Assembly (NCBI GenBank): GCA_023250155.1
Contig: JAHFBG010000001.1
Coordinates: 249,131-313,130 of the forward strand
DNA: 64,000 nt
Direction of reading: 5' to 3'
Source of the DNA: Candidatus Melainabacteria bacterium
GTDB taxonomy: Bacteria; Cyanobacteriota; Vampirovibrionia; 2-02-FULL-35-15
In this document: one piece after another, positions 43,797 through 51,652 of the stretch
Layout: each line of letters opens with the position of its first letter
How positions within the stretch are numbered: position 1 is the stretch's first letter
The notes under the pieces: generated by a model
Told to the model about the DNA's origin: nothing
The model's input: only the letters and a program-made list of their open reading frames with translations
The model's database searches: none
Program-made: the position numbers and the translations under genes

Positions 43797-44780
43797 ATGC
43801 CAGCTAAAATAAACAATAAAAATACTACTAACGATGATATTAAAACTCAATCTTTATACTATAATCTAAGTTCATATTTGAAAAAACGCTTTAATGCAAA
43901 GGTCCAGCGAATAACACTAGAAGCAAATCTTGATTGTCCAAATCGTGATGGTAAGAAAGCTTTTGGAGGATGCACTTTTTGTACAGCAGATGGATCAAGT
44001 GCTGGAGCATTTGATATAAACGATCCCATTTCAAAGCAGCTCCAAGATGGAGTAAAACTTTTTTCGCGTAGGTTCGGTGCTACAAAGTTTATTTCTTATC
44101 TTCAATCATTCACAAACACTTATGCCCCTATTGAAGTACTAAGGAAAATATACGATGAAGCCATATCACATCCTGATGTTGTTGTTTTAGCTGTAGGAAC
44201 AAGACCGGATTGTCTGTCTGATGAGGTGTTGGATTTAATTTCTACATATAATGAAAAAGTTGAAGTGTGGTTAGATATTGGTTTACAGACAGTACATGAT
44301 AAAACACTTGATTTTATAAATAGAGCACATACAGGAGATGATTTTTTTAATGCATTGGATAGAGCAAAGAAAAGAAATTTAATAGTTTGTGCACATACTA
44401 TTTTTGGACTTCCAGGTGAAACTAATGAAATGTTTTATGAGACTATGAAAGAGCTAGCCAAGTCAAAAATTGACGCAGTAAAAATCCACCAGCTATTAGT
44501 TCTTGAAAAAACAAAGATCGCAAAACAGTATGAAGAAAGATTATTTAAAGCATTAGAACTAGATGAATATATAACTTTGGTTTGTGATTTTCTTGAAATG
44601 CTTTCACCAGATGTAGTTATTCATAGACTTTTTGCAGAAGCAAAACCAGGGGAATTAATAGCACCTAAGTGGGCAGAACAAGATGATGGTAGAAGAAATA
44701 AACAACAAATCCTAAGAATGATTGAAGCTGAGTTGATTAGACGTGGTACAAAACAAGGATTTTATTTCAAAGCGTCTTGA
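43797..44780 (+). CDS. Radical SAM protein, YhcC/TIGR01212 family
   Basis: A 327-residue radical SAM protein of the YhcC-type family. The cluster cysteines are Cys47, Cys59 and Cys62 (DCPNRDGKKAFGGCTFC), with the long first spacing typical of this family and of Elp3-like enzymes. FISYLQSFTNTYAP, WLDIGLQTVHDKTL and HTIFGLPGETNEMF are further landmarks. The reaction is not established for the family. It follows ftsY by 10 bp, so the two are co-transcribed, and its end overlaps the convergent HEAT gene by 19 bp. Confidence 0.88.
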   Translation: MPAKINNKNTTNDDIKTQSLYYNLSSYLKKRFNAKVQRITLEANLDCPNRDGKKAFGGCTFCTADGSSAGAFDINDPISKQLQDGVKLFSRRFGATKFISYLQSFTNTYAPIEVLRKIYDEAISHPDVVVLAVGTRPDCLSDEVLDLISTYNEKVEVWLDIGLQTVHDKTLDFINRAHTGDDFFNALDRAKKRNLIVCAHTIFGLPGETNEMFYETMKELAKSKIDAVKIHQLLVLEKTKIAKQYEERLFKALELDEYITLVCDFLEMLSPDVVIHRLFAEAKPGELIAPKWAEQDDGRRNKQQILRMIEAELIRRGTKQGFYFKAS

Positions 44781-45373
44781 TTATGATCTTCATCAAGCAG
44801 AGGGGGGATATCCTCTGTATTTAAAATATTCCATGGAGAGTCTTGTAGCTTCTTAAGATCAATATTTTCTACTTCAGTATATAAAGAAAATCCATAAATA
44901 GGATATTTAATGGGTGTGTCTATAGATTTAGTGTTATTGTTTGTTTTGAATTTCTCTAAAGCCTTTTGGGTGGTTTCTTTAACAAGAGGATCTTTATCGG
45001 TTTTAGAAATATGTTTGAATAAATTTAGAGCACTAATTACACGTAGTTCATTTTCATTAACTGAAGTCCCTTTTTTTATATTGAAACCATTTTCATCTTC
45101 TTGAATTGAATCTTTTGTGACTGGAATCTCGCATACTAACTCACCTAGAAGATCTACTCCCCAAGCTCTTATAGCAGGGCTTTCATCAAGACAACATTTT
45201 TGTAAAGGTGTAATTGCTTTAGGATCATCGCTCGTTCCTAGATATATCATGGCTTCGACACGAGAACTAAAACTTGCTTTTTCATCCATTGCAATATCAC
45301 CAACAGGACGTTTGACTTTAAGTGTTTGTTGAAGTGGTGACTCATTAAAACCAAGTAAATCAAAGATTCTCAT
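44762..45373 (-). CDS. HEAT-repeat-like protein
   Basis: A 203-residue protein. Residues about 30-130 contain two to three HEAT/PBS-like units (FSSRVEAMIYLGTSDDPKAITPLQKCCLDESPAIRAWGVDLLGEL; NELRVISALNLFKHISKTDKDPLVKETTQKALEKF). The C terminus is unrelated and polar. It has a strong AAAGGAG before ATG 45373. It may be a binding scaffold like the HEAT protein at 21900, but the units are more degenerate. Function unknown. Confidence 0.68.
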   Translation of the reverse strand: MRIFDLLGFNESPLQQTLKVKRPVGDIAMDEKASFSSRVEAMIYLGTSDDPKAITPLQKCCLDESPAIRAWGVDLLGELVCEIPVTKDSIQEDENGFNIKKGTSVNENELRVISALNLFKHISKTDKDPLVKETTQKALEKFKTNNNTKSIDTPIKYPIYGFSLYTEVENIDLKKLQDSPWNILNTEDIPPLLDEDHNQDALK

Positions 45374-45467
45374 ATATAAACTCCTTTAATGATTGTAATA
45401 GCTAGTAAGATACAGTGTTTAAAATGATTTAATCAAAATCTTAAGCATTTTTTTAGATTCTTTGTCT

Positions 45468-46784
45468 CTACACCGTAGCCATATGTAATTTATTTATCAA
45501 TTTATCAAAATTTGGGAATGATGTTCCAATCCATTCTGCCCCAGGAATAGGAATAGGTTCATTTGCTTTAAGTGCAGAAATTGCAACAGACATGGCTATT
45601 CTATGATCAAAATGTTTAGGCCATTCAATGGAAGGGTTTATGGTAAAAGGTTTACCTTCCAAACCATTGATTTCTATTCCATCGTCCAATTCATTTACCT
45701 CAACACCAAGTTTTCTTAAGACACAAGCTATGGTTTGGATTCTGTCAGATTCTTTATAACGCAATTCCTTTGCGTCTTTTATGATTGATTTTCCTTTAGC
45801 TTGGGCCATAATAATACACAGTATAGGAATTTCATCTATTAATAAAGGAATAGTGTTTCCTTTGACCTCACATGAAATCAGTTCACCAGATTTTACGCAA
45901 ATATCAGCGACAGGCTCGCCTGAAATTTCTTTTTTATTTGTGATTTCAATCTTCACGCCCATTTTCTTTAATACATTTATAATTCCTATACGCGTGGGAT
46001 TGACCAATACCCTCTGTAAAACAAGCTCTGAATCAGGAATTATAGAACATGCAGCAATAAAAAAAGCAGCGGAAGAAACATCACCAGGTACAAAAATATT
46101 TTGAGCCTGGAGATGTTGTTCTGAACCAATTATTATCTCATTCTTATCTTGTTTAATAGTGGCTCCAAAAGCACTTAACATCCGTTCTGTATGGTCGCGA
46201 GATTTTTCTTTTTCAATAATCTTTGTTTCACCTTTTGCATATAATGAAGCAAACATAATTGCAGATTTAACTTGTGCACTAGCTTGTAGCATTTCATAAT
46301 TAATGCCATGTAACACCCCTGGTGAAATTACAATAGGAGCTTTTGTATTGTGTTCTCTACCTGCAATCTTTGCACCCATAAGTGTAAGTGGTTCAATTAC
46401 TCTTCCCATGGGACGACTTAACAATGACTCGTCACCAGTAAGAATTGATAAAAAATTCTGACCGCTTAAAAGACCACCTAAAAGTCTTATAGTAGTTCCT
46501 GAATTACCACAGTTTAAAATATTTTTTGGCTCAGAAAAAGAATGTAATCCTTTTCCATAAACAGTAACAGATTCATAGTTGTTAAATGTGCTTATCTCTA
46601 CACCTAACTGTTGCATGATTTTTAATGTGCTTAAACAATCAGCACTAGCTAATAGATTTTTAATCTCACTTCTGCCATTGGCAATTGAGGAAATAATAAG
46701 TGCTCTATGAGAAATAGACTTATCAGGTGGAACTGATATTGTTGCTTTAATAGGATTTTTAAGTGGTGAGACTGTGAATTTCAT
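45468..46784 (-). CDS. aroA: 3-phosphoshikimate 1-carboxyvinyltransferase (EPSP synthase)
   Basis: A 438-residue EPSP synthase of the shikimate pathway; it joins PEP and shikimate-3-phosphate. The start ATG 46784 (MKFTVSPLK) fits family N termini; an in-frame ATG at 46811 would add nine residues, and neither has a good ribosome site. Motifs: PPDKSISHRALI (20-31), NCGNSGTTIRLLGGLL near 92-107, RPMGRVIEPL near 126, GDVSSAAFFIAA near 233, DEIPILCIIMA and KESDRI near 335-343. It appears complete. No other aro genes lie nearby. Confidence 0.93.
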   Translation of the reverse strand: MKFTVSPLKNPIKATISVPPDKSISHRALIISSIANGRSEIKNLLASADCLSTLKIMQQLGVEISTFNNYESVTVYGKGLHSFSEPKNILNCGNSGTTIRLLGGLLSGQNFLSILTGDESLLSRPMGRVIEPLTLMGAKIAGREHNTKAPIVISPGVLHGINYEMLQASAQVKSAIMFASLYAKGETKIIEKEKSRDHTERMLSAFGATIKQDKNEIIIGSEQHLQAQNIFVPGDVSSAAFFIAACSIIPDSELVLQRVLVNPTRIGIINVLKKMGVKIEITNKKEISGEPVADICVKSGELISCEVKGNTIPLLIDEIPILCIIMAQAKGKSIIKDAKELRYKESDRIQTIACVLRKLGVEVNELDDGIEINGLEGKPFTINPSIEWPKHFDHRIAMSVAISALKANEPIPIPGAEWIGTSFPNFDKLINKLHMATV

Positions 46785-46870
46785 ATTTATACATAGCGTA
46801 TAGTAGACCATGTTAGCAGATCTTCTATTCCCTGTTCTTTTGTAGATTAAACGCTGTACGCTAAATACTA

Positions 46871-47965
46871 TTATCTATAAGATACTGGTTGAGAGATATT
46901 ACGTGGTTCTATTTCAACGAGTGAATCATTTCCCTGTGCTGTTACAAACAATTTGCTTGTATTGTTGTCATAGAAAAGATAGTAGGGCTTAACAATTTTG
47001 CTTACTATGACTGATACTTGCCTATCTTGAGTAATTCTTACTATTGAATTGTTATTGTAATTTGCTACATAGACAGTATCATTTTCATCTACAGCCAATC
47101 CTACAGGACCGCTTATTCCATTCTTTGTTGCAAAAATTTCTCTAACACCACCTGGTGTAACTTTTTCTATAGTATCGTTTGCAAAATTTGCAATGTATAA
47201 ATTGTTCTTGCTGTCCTTTGCAATTCCAGTAGGACCTACAAAGTTTGTAGAGACTGTTCTTATTTTTTGTTTAAATGCTTCTCTGCTTGGTTGGATTAGT
47301 GTGTTTGCAAGTAGTTGTGCTTTTTGTTGGGCTTGTTGTGGCTGAGGTTGATTAACTATCACTTCATTATTATTAGGTACTTCTTTCTTGGTTAGTGTAT
47401 CAGCAAGCAGTTGTGCTTGAAATTGTTCATTGGAAATTTGGTTTGGCTCACCAACCTGGCTAGGATTTTCCAGTGCAACTTGATATTTAATTCTCTCTAA
47501 GTTTTTAGCTACTTCAGTATACTTAGGAAAATTTTGTGGGATGACTGAGAAATATTGTTTGGCTTTTTGGTAATTCTTTACTTCCATATAACATGAAGCA
47601 AGTTCATATATTATTTCAAGGTCATCAGAATTTATGTCAACGGCTCTTTGAAGAGCATTGATTGCGCTATAGTATTTCTTTTCTTTTTTATAAATGGCAC
47701 CTAAATTATAGTAGGCATCTACAAATTTTGGATCAAGATCAGTAGCTTGTTTAAAAAATGAAATTGCAGATTCCAGATCGCCTTGTTCATAACTCTTTAA
47801 ACCAAGATTATAAACACTTGCACTGGCTGGCTTTGGATTAAAGTTTTTATTTTGGTCTGGCTCATCAAGTGAAAATACTGGCAGAGCAGTTAAATGTATA
47901 ACCATTAATATATTTAAGATATTTGGTGCTAATTTTTTTCTCATTTTTTCCATATGAGTATGCAT
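46871..47965 (-). CDS. Secreted TPR and NHL-repeat protein
   Basis: A 364-residue exported protein: basic start, hydrophobic segment (about 13-33, signal peptide ending VFS), then two to three TPR units (about 47-150: YNLGLKSYEQGDLESAISFFKQATDLDPKFVDAYYNLGAIYKKEKKY...). A Gln-rich linker with two copies of a QAQLLA(D/N)TL motif lies between about 180 and 235, then NHL-like beta-propeller blades (GPTGIAKDSKNNLYIANFANDTIEKVTPGG; GPVGLAVDENDTVYVANYNNNSIVRIT). It is probably a periplasmic scaffold. No enzyme motif. Confidence 0.78.
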   Translation of the reverse strand: MHTHMEKMRKKLAPNILNILMVIHLTALPVFSLDEPDQNKNFNPKPASASVYNLGLKSYEQGDLESAISFFKQATDLDPKFVDAYYNLGAIYKKEKKYYSAINALQRAVDINSDDLEIIYELASCYMEVKNYQKAKQYFSVIPQNFPKYTEVAKNLERIKYQVALENPSQVGEPNQISNEQFQAQLLADTLTKKEVPNNNEVIVNQPQPQQAQQKAQLLANTLIQPSREAFKQKIRTVSTNFVGPTGIAKDSKNNLYIANFANDTIEKVTPGGVREIFATKNGISGPVGLAVDENDTVYVANYNNNSIVRITQDRQVSVIVSKIVKPYYLFYDNNTSKLFVTAQGNDSLVEIEPRNISQPVSYR

Positions 47966-48122
47966 TTTAGCATTTCTTATTAGGTATTTAAACTATATCC
48001 TTGAGATGTGTTATGTCAAATGGCTTAATCATTAAGATTTAATTTAGGTTAAAGAATTTAGGTTTGTTTAGATTAAAATTAATGAATCAGATTTTAGAAA
48101 CTTATAAATCAAAGAGGTATAG

Positions 48123-49388
48123 ATGGTGACAAAAGAAAAAGAAGCACAAGGTAAAACTATTTTAGAATCAAGTAATTTGCCAAGCACACAATCAATAGAT
48201 ATAAAGAACGATGAATTATACAATGCACATATTGGTGGGAAAATTGCCATCCAATCCAAAATCAACGTAAAGACTCAAAGAGACTTGTCTATTGTTTATA
48301 CTCCAGGGGTTGCTGAAATCTGTAGAGCAATTCATGAAGATCCTAAACTTGCTTATAACTTAACTATAAAGAAGAACTCAGTAGCAGTAGTAACAGATGG
48401 TTCAGCTGTTTTAGGGCTTGGCAATATTGGTCCATATGCAGGAATGCCAGTTATGGAAGGTAAAGCAATGCTATTTAAAATGCTTGCTGATGTAGATGCA
48501 TATCCTATTTGTTTAGATGTAAAAACCCCAGATGAAATTGTACAGGCAGTTAAAGCAATTGCACCAGGTTTTGGTGGAATAAATTTAGAAGATATTGCAG
48601 CACCAAAATGTTTTGAAATAGAAAGAAGACTACAAAATGAATTGGATATTCCTATATTTCATGATGATCAGCATGGCACAGCTGTAGTAGTCACTGCTGC
48701 ATTATTTAATGCTGTGAAAGTAGTCGGTAAAAAACTTGAAGATTTAGAAATAGTAATTACAGGGGCAGGGGCAGCAGGTGTATCTTGTGCCAAGATGCTT
48801 TTGTATTCAGGAGTAAGAAATATTATTGTTACAGATAGAAACGGTGCTATTTATATGGGTAGAAAAGAAATGAATTATGCAAAAGAAGAGCTAGCTAAAC
48901 TTACTAACCCAAATCATGAAAAGGGTGCTATTTCTGATGTCATTAAAGGAGCTGATGTTTTTATAGGGGTTTCAGGACCAAATTTAATTACCGAAGATGA
49001 TGTTAAATCAATGGCAAAAAATTCCATTGTCTTTGCACTGTCAAATCCAGATCCTGAAATACATCCAAGCCTTGCAAAACCACATGTAAAAATTATGGCA
49101 ACAGGTCGTTCTGATTTCCCGAATCAAATAAACAATGTTCTTTGTTTCCCTGGATTTTTTAGAGGACTTTTAGATAGTCATGCAGTTACTGTCACTGAAA
49201 AAATGAAATATGCTGCTGCTTGTGCCATTGCATCTATAGTTCGTGACTATGAGCTAAGTGAAAATCATATTGTGCCAAGTATTTTTGATAAAAGAGTAGC
49301 ACCAGCTGTAGCAAGTGCAGTAGCTGATGCAGCTTTTGAAGATAAGGTTATAAAAGAGATTCCTGAAGTGGATTTGGGACTGATTTAA
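48123..49388 (+). CDS. Malic enzyme (malate dehydrogenase, decarboxylating)
   Basis: A 421-residue short malic enzyme that turns malate into pyruvate and CO2 with NAD or NADP. Seen: YTPGVAEICRAI (about 59-70), the catalytic region VTDGSAVLGLGNIGPYAGMPVMEGKAMLFKMLADVD (about 90-125), metal site FGGINLEDIAAPKCFEIE, HDDQHGTAVV, and a Rossmann site ITGAGAAGVSCAKML near 217-231. No phosphotransacetylase domain follows, unlike MaeB. The ATG has AAAGAGG upstream. It stands at the head of the carbon-use block and could feed pyruvate when fatty acids are burned. Confidence 0.93.
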   Translation: MVTKEKEAQGKTILESSNLPSTQSIDIKNDELYNAHIGGKIAIQSKINVKTQRDLSIVYTPGVAEICRAIHEDPKLAYNLTIKKNSVAVVTDGSAVLGLGNIGPYAGMPVMEGKAMLFKMLADVDAYPICLDVKTPDEIVQAVKAIAPGFGGINLEDIAAPKCFEIERRLQNELDIPIFHDDQHGTAVVVTAALFNAVKVVGKKLEDLEIVITGAGAAGVSCAKMLLYSGVRNIIVTDRNGAIYMGRKEMNYAKEELAKLTNPNHEKGAISDVIKGADVFIGVSGPNLITEDDVKSMAKNSIVFALSNPDPEIHPSLAKPHVKIMATGRSDFPNQINNVLCFPGFFRGLLDSHAVTVTEKMKYAAACAIASIVRDYELSENHIVPSIFDKRVAPAVASAVADAAFEDKVIKEIPEVDLGLI

Positions 49389-49427
49389 TTAAAGAGCTTT
49401 GAAAGAGTTCCTATAGACAAGGCTCCA

Positions 49428-49464
49428 AAATAGTAACCCTATTTCGGGATAAACTCCGAAATAG
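49428..49464 (+). promoter_or_regulatory. Leader with mutually exclusive hairpins before the headless FadN-like gene
   Basis: CTATTTCGG (49439-49447) pairs perfectly with CCGAAATAG (49456-49464) around an 8-base loop. The CTATTT half can instead pair with AAATAG at 49428-49433. The two folds exclude each other. The hairpin is not followed by a T-run, so it is not a plain terminator of malic enzyme. Confidence 0.4.
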
Positions 49465-49562
49465 TTAGCTTTAAAAGAGTATATAAACCTTAATCACAGA
49501 TTTACACGTTTACAGAATTAAAATTAAAACATAAAATTATACGCAATATTTAAGCAATTAAA

Positions 49563-51371
49563 ATGCAAGTAAATCTATATCAAAATATATTCCGCTCAGT
49601 CTCAACACAAAGAGTAGCTGAGCTTTTAAATAAAGGTCAAGAGAATAAAGCTATTGCTCTTCTACTTCAAGACATCACTAACAAGTCTTCCTCTGTACAT
49701 GATAAAGCTATAGAAACAAGCACACCAGAGCATGGTTTTAAGTGGAATTTCTTTTTACCTGCTAACAAAAATCCACTTATTGAAATAATAAAAGATGAAA
49801 AAACTTCTGATGAAACAATTGCCTCTGCACACAGCCTTGCAACTGCAATGGGTTATAAGCCAATCATATCTCAGAAGGATTCTACTGCATATAGAATAGT
49901 ATCTGGTGTATTAATGGAAGCAGCTAGAATGGCTAAGGAAGGACTAGCTTCACCAGACGTGATAGATAACGTCTTTCTAGAGACATTTTATCCAGAACAA
50001 ATACATGTGAAACTAACAAGTGTAAAAAAACAATTTAATGCCGCACTAAAACCAGCTTTTTTAAAAGATAATCATCATCAAGAGTTTCCAAAATCTGTTA
50101 ATGCTCCACTAACTAACTCAAATGAAGCAAGAGAACTAATAGCTGATAGATTAAAAGGTACTTATATAGCAATTGCTTATCAGATATATCTTAGTGGACT
50201 TTCAACACCGCAAGATATAGAAATGGCTTGTGAAGAAGGTTTCAAGTATAATTATGGTCCACTTAAAATGGCGCAGAATTTAGGAAAAGAAGAAGTTAAA
50301 AGATTGACTACTTTAGTTAATGAAGGATTGGATCAATCTTTGCCCACAGGTATATGCAAGCCAGGCACATTTGTAGAGTTTAATGATAATGAACTTTCTG
50401 GAGTTCAGACATATACTCAAGATGGTATTGGCTATATCGTAATGGGGAGTAGCCACATACAAAACCTACGAAAGACTGACAATTCTTTAAGTCCTGAAAT
50501 GATGAAAGGTATAAGCACTGCAATTAACAAATTTGAAAATGATGACTCAATAAAAACAATAATGCTTAGAAGCCAAGGCGGAAAAGTGTTTTGTGCTGGT
50601 GCAGATTTAGAGTATGTAAAAAATAGAATTCAATTTGATTTAGAAAAATCAAAAGCATATATGAAACTGGGGAAGGATTTAATGGATCAAATTGCAAATT
50701 GTAAAAAAACCACGGTTGCAATTATAGATGGGAAAATGGTAGGTGGTGGTGCAGAGATAGCAGCTGCTTGTGATTATAGGATACTAACTGTTAATGCAAC
50801 GCTTGCAATGCCAGAAAATGCACTGGGGCTTGATCCTGATTGGGGTGGTAGTGAGAGAATCCCAGCACTAATTGGAAAACTTTTAACTGTGCCACTGATA
50901 TGCAATTCTAAAGGAATGAAATGGATGTGGCTTAATGCAAGTGAGGCTTGTAGTGTAGGTTTTGGAGATAATAAAAAACCTATATCACAAAGTGATCTCC
51001 CCATGTACTTAGCAAATTTAATAGAAGACAAAATAGAAGGACTCAATATCCACAGAAAACCAAATAGAAAACCAGCTTTTGATAAGCCAGTGACTGAATA
51101 CCCAGATGATATAGTTTTAAAATTTAAATTAAATGAACCTTATGTACATAAATGGAGATTGCTTACAAGAGCAGTTGCAAGAGAGACTGAAAAATTAATT
51201 TTAAATGCAGAAGATCCAAACTATAGAAAAAATTCCTATGTCACAACCAATACTAAAGAATTAATTGGTAGAGCAAGATGGGTCTATAGACTATATACTG
51301 CTCCATTTATAATGGCTGTACAAAACAAATTCTTGGCACCGATACTTGAAAAGTTAGGATTAGCAAAATAA
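49563..51371 (+). CDS. FadN-like protein lacking the NAD-binding domain (enoyl-CoA hydratase domain intact)
   Basis: A 602-residue paralogue of the FadN-like gene at 53941. It begins with about 55 unrelated residues, then enters the family at FFLPANKNPLIEIIKDEKTSDE, where the paralogue reads FFSPADRNPLVEIIPTEKTSPE. The whole Rossmann NAD domain is missing. The two 3-hydroxyacyl-CoA dehydrogenase C-terminal domains (about 60-135, 180-255) remain. The enoyl-CoA hydratase domain (about 275-480) keeps both catalytic glutamates (GGGAEIAAACDYRI; MPENALGLDPDWGG). It should hydrate enoyl-CoA but cannot oxidise 3-hydroxyacyl-CoA alone. It has its own leader and is 280 bp upstream of fadE. Confidence 0.8.
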   Translation: MQVNLYQNIFRSVSTQRVAELLNKGQENKAIALLLQDITNKSSSVHDKAIETSTPEHGFKWNFFLPANKNPLIEIIKDEKTSDETIASAHSLATAMGYKPIISQKDSTAYRIVSGVLMEAARMAKEGLASPDVIDNVFLETFYPEQIHVKLTSVKKQFNAALKPAFLKDNHHQEFPKSVNAPLTNSNEARELIADRLKGTYIAIAYQIYLSGLSTPQDIEMACEEGFKYNYGPLKMAQNLGKEEVKRLTTLVNEGLDQSLPTGICKPGTFVEFNDNELSGVQTYTQDGIGYIVMGSSHIQNLRKTDNSLSPEMMKGISTAINKFENDDSIKTIMLRSQGGKVFCAGADLEYVKNRIQFDLEKSKAYMKLGKDLMDQIANCKKTTVAIIDGKMVGGGAEIAAACDYRILTVNATLAMPENALGLDPDWGGSERIPALIGKLLTVPLICNSKGMKWMWLNASEACSVGFGDNKKPISQSDLPMYLANLIEDKIEGLNIHRKPNRKPAFDKPVTEYPDDIVLKFKLNEPYVHKWRLLTRAVARETEKLILNAEDPNYRKNSYVTTNTKELIGRARWVYRLYTAPFIMAVQNKFLAPILEKLGLAK

Positions 51372-51449
51372 ATCACATCTTAATCTTGTATAAGCCTGTT
51401 TAAGGGTTTTTCGCTACTACTTAGCTACAGTGTATAAGAGCATAACTAA

Positions 51450-51526
51450 GCTTTTTGTGTGATTTATTCACCAAAAAGCGACGTGAAAGAAGAGCGAGTT
51501 GAGCATTCGTGCGAAACGAGCGGTAG
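51450..51526 (+). promoter_or_regulatory. Conserved leader hairpin upstream of fadE
   Basis: Hairpin 51450-51479 pairs GCTTTTT with AAAAAGC and GTGA with TCAC around TTTAT, with bulged GT on the 5' side and C on the 3' side. This is the same layout as 18524 and 35330, with different but compensating stem bases. A GC-rich tail follows (to CGAGCGG, 51517-51523). The remaining leader to ATG 51653 is AT-rich with AAGGAG. The 281-bp gap holds no other gene. Confidence 0.58.
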
Positions 51527-51652
51527 GTAATAACAGTTTTTCTAAAGTAAATTTCTTGTAATATCCAGATTAAAAATTTTCAGATAATACTTATTTTTTC
51601 TGATAGCATAAATGCACTTTGTTTTAGGTTCTCAATTTAAGGAGTTTATAAA

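Noticed and set aside
8698..46866. Similar AAACG/ACGCTA-rich words at 8710-8735 and 46845-46872
   Set aside because: The two stretches match only loosely and without a clear structure; too weak to call a repeat family from two copies.
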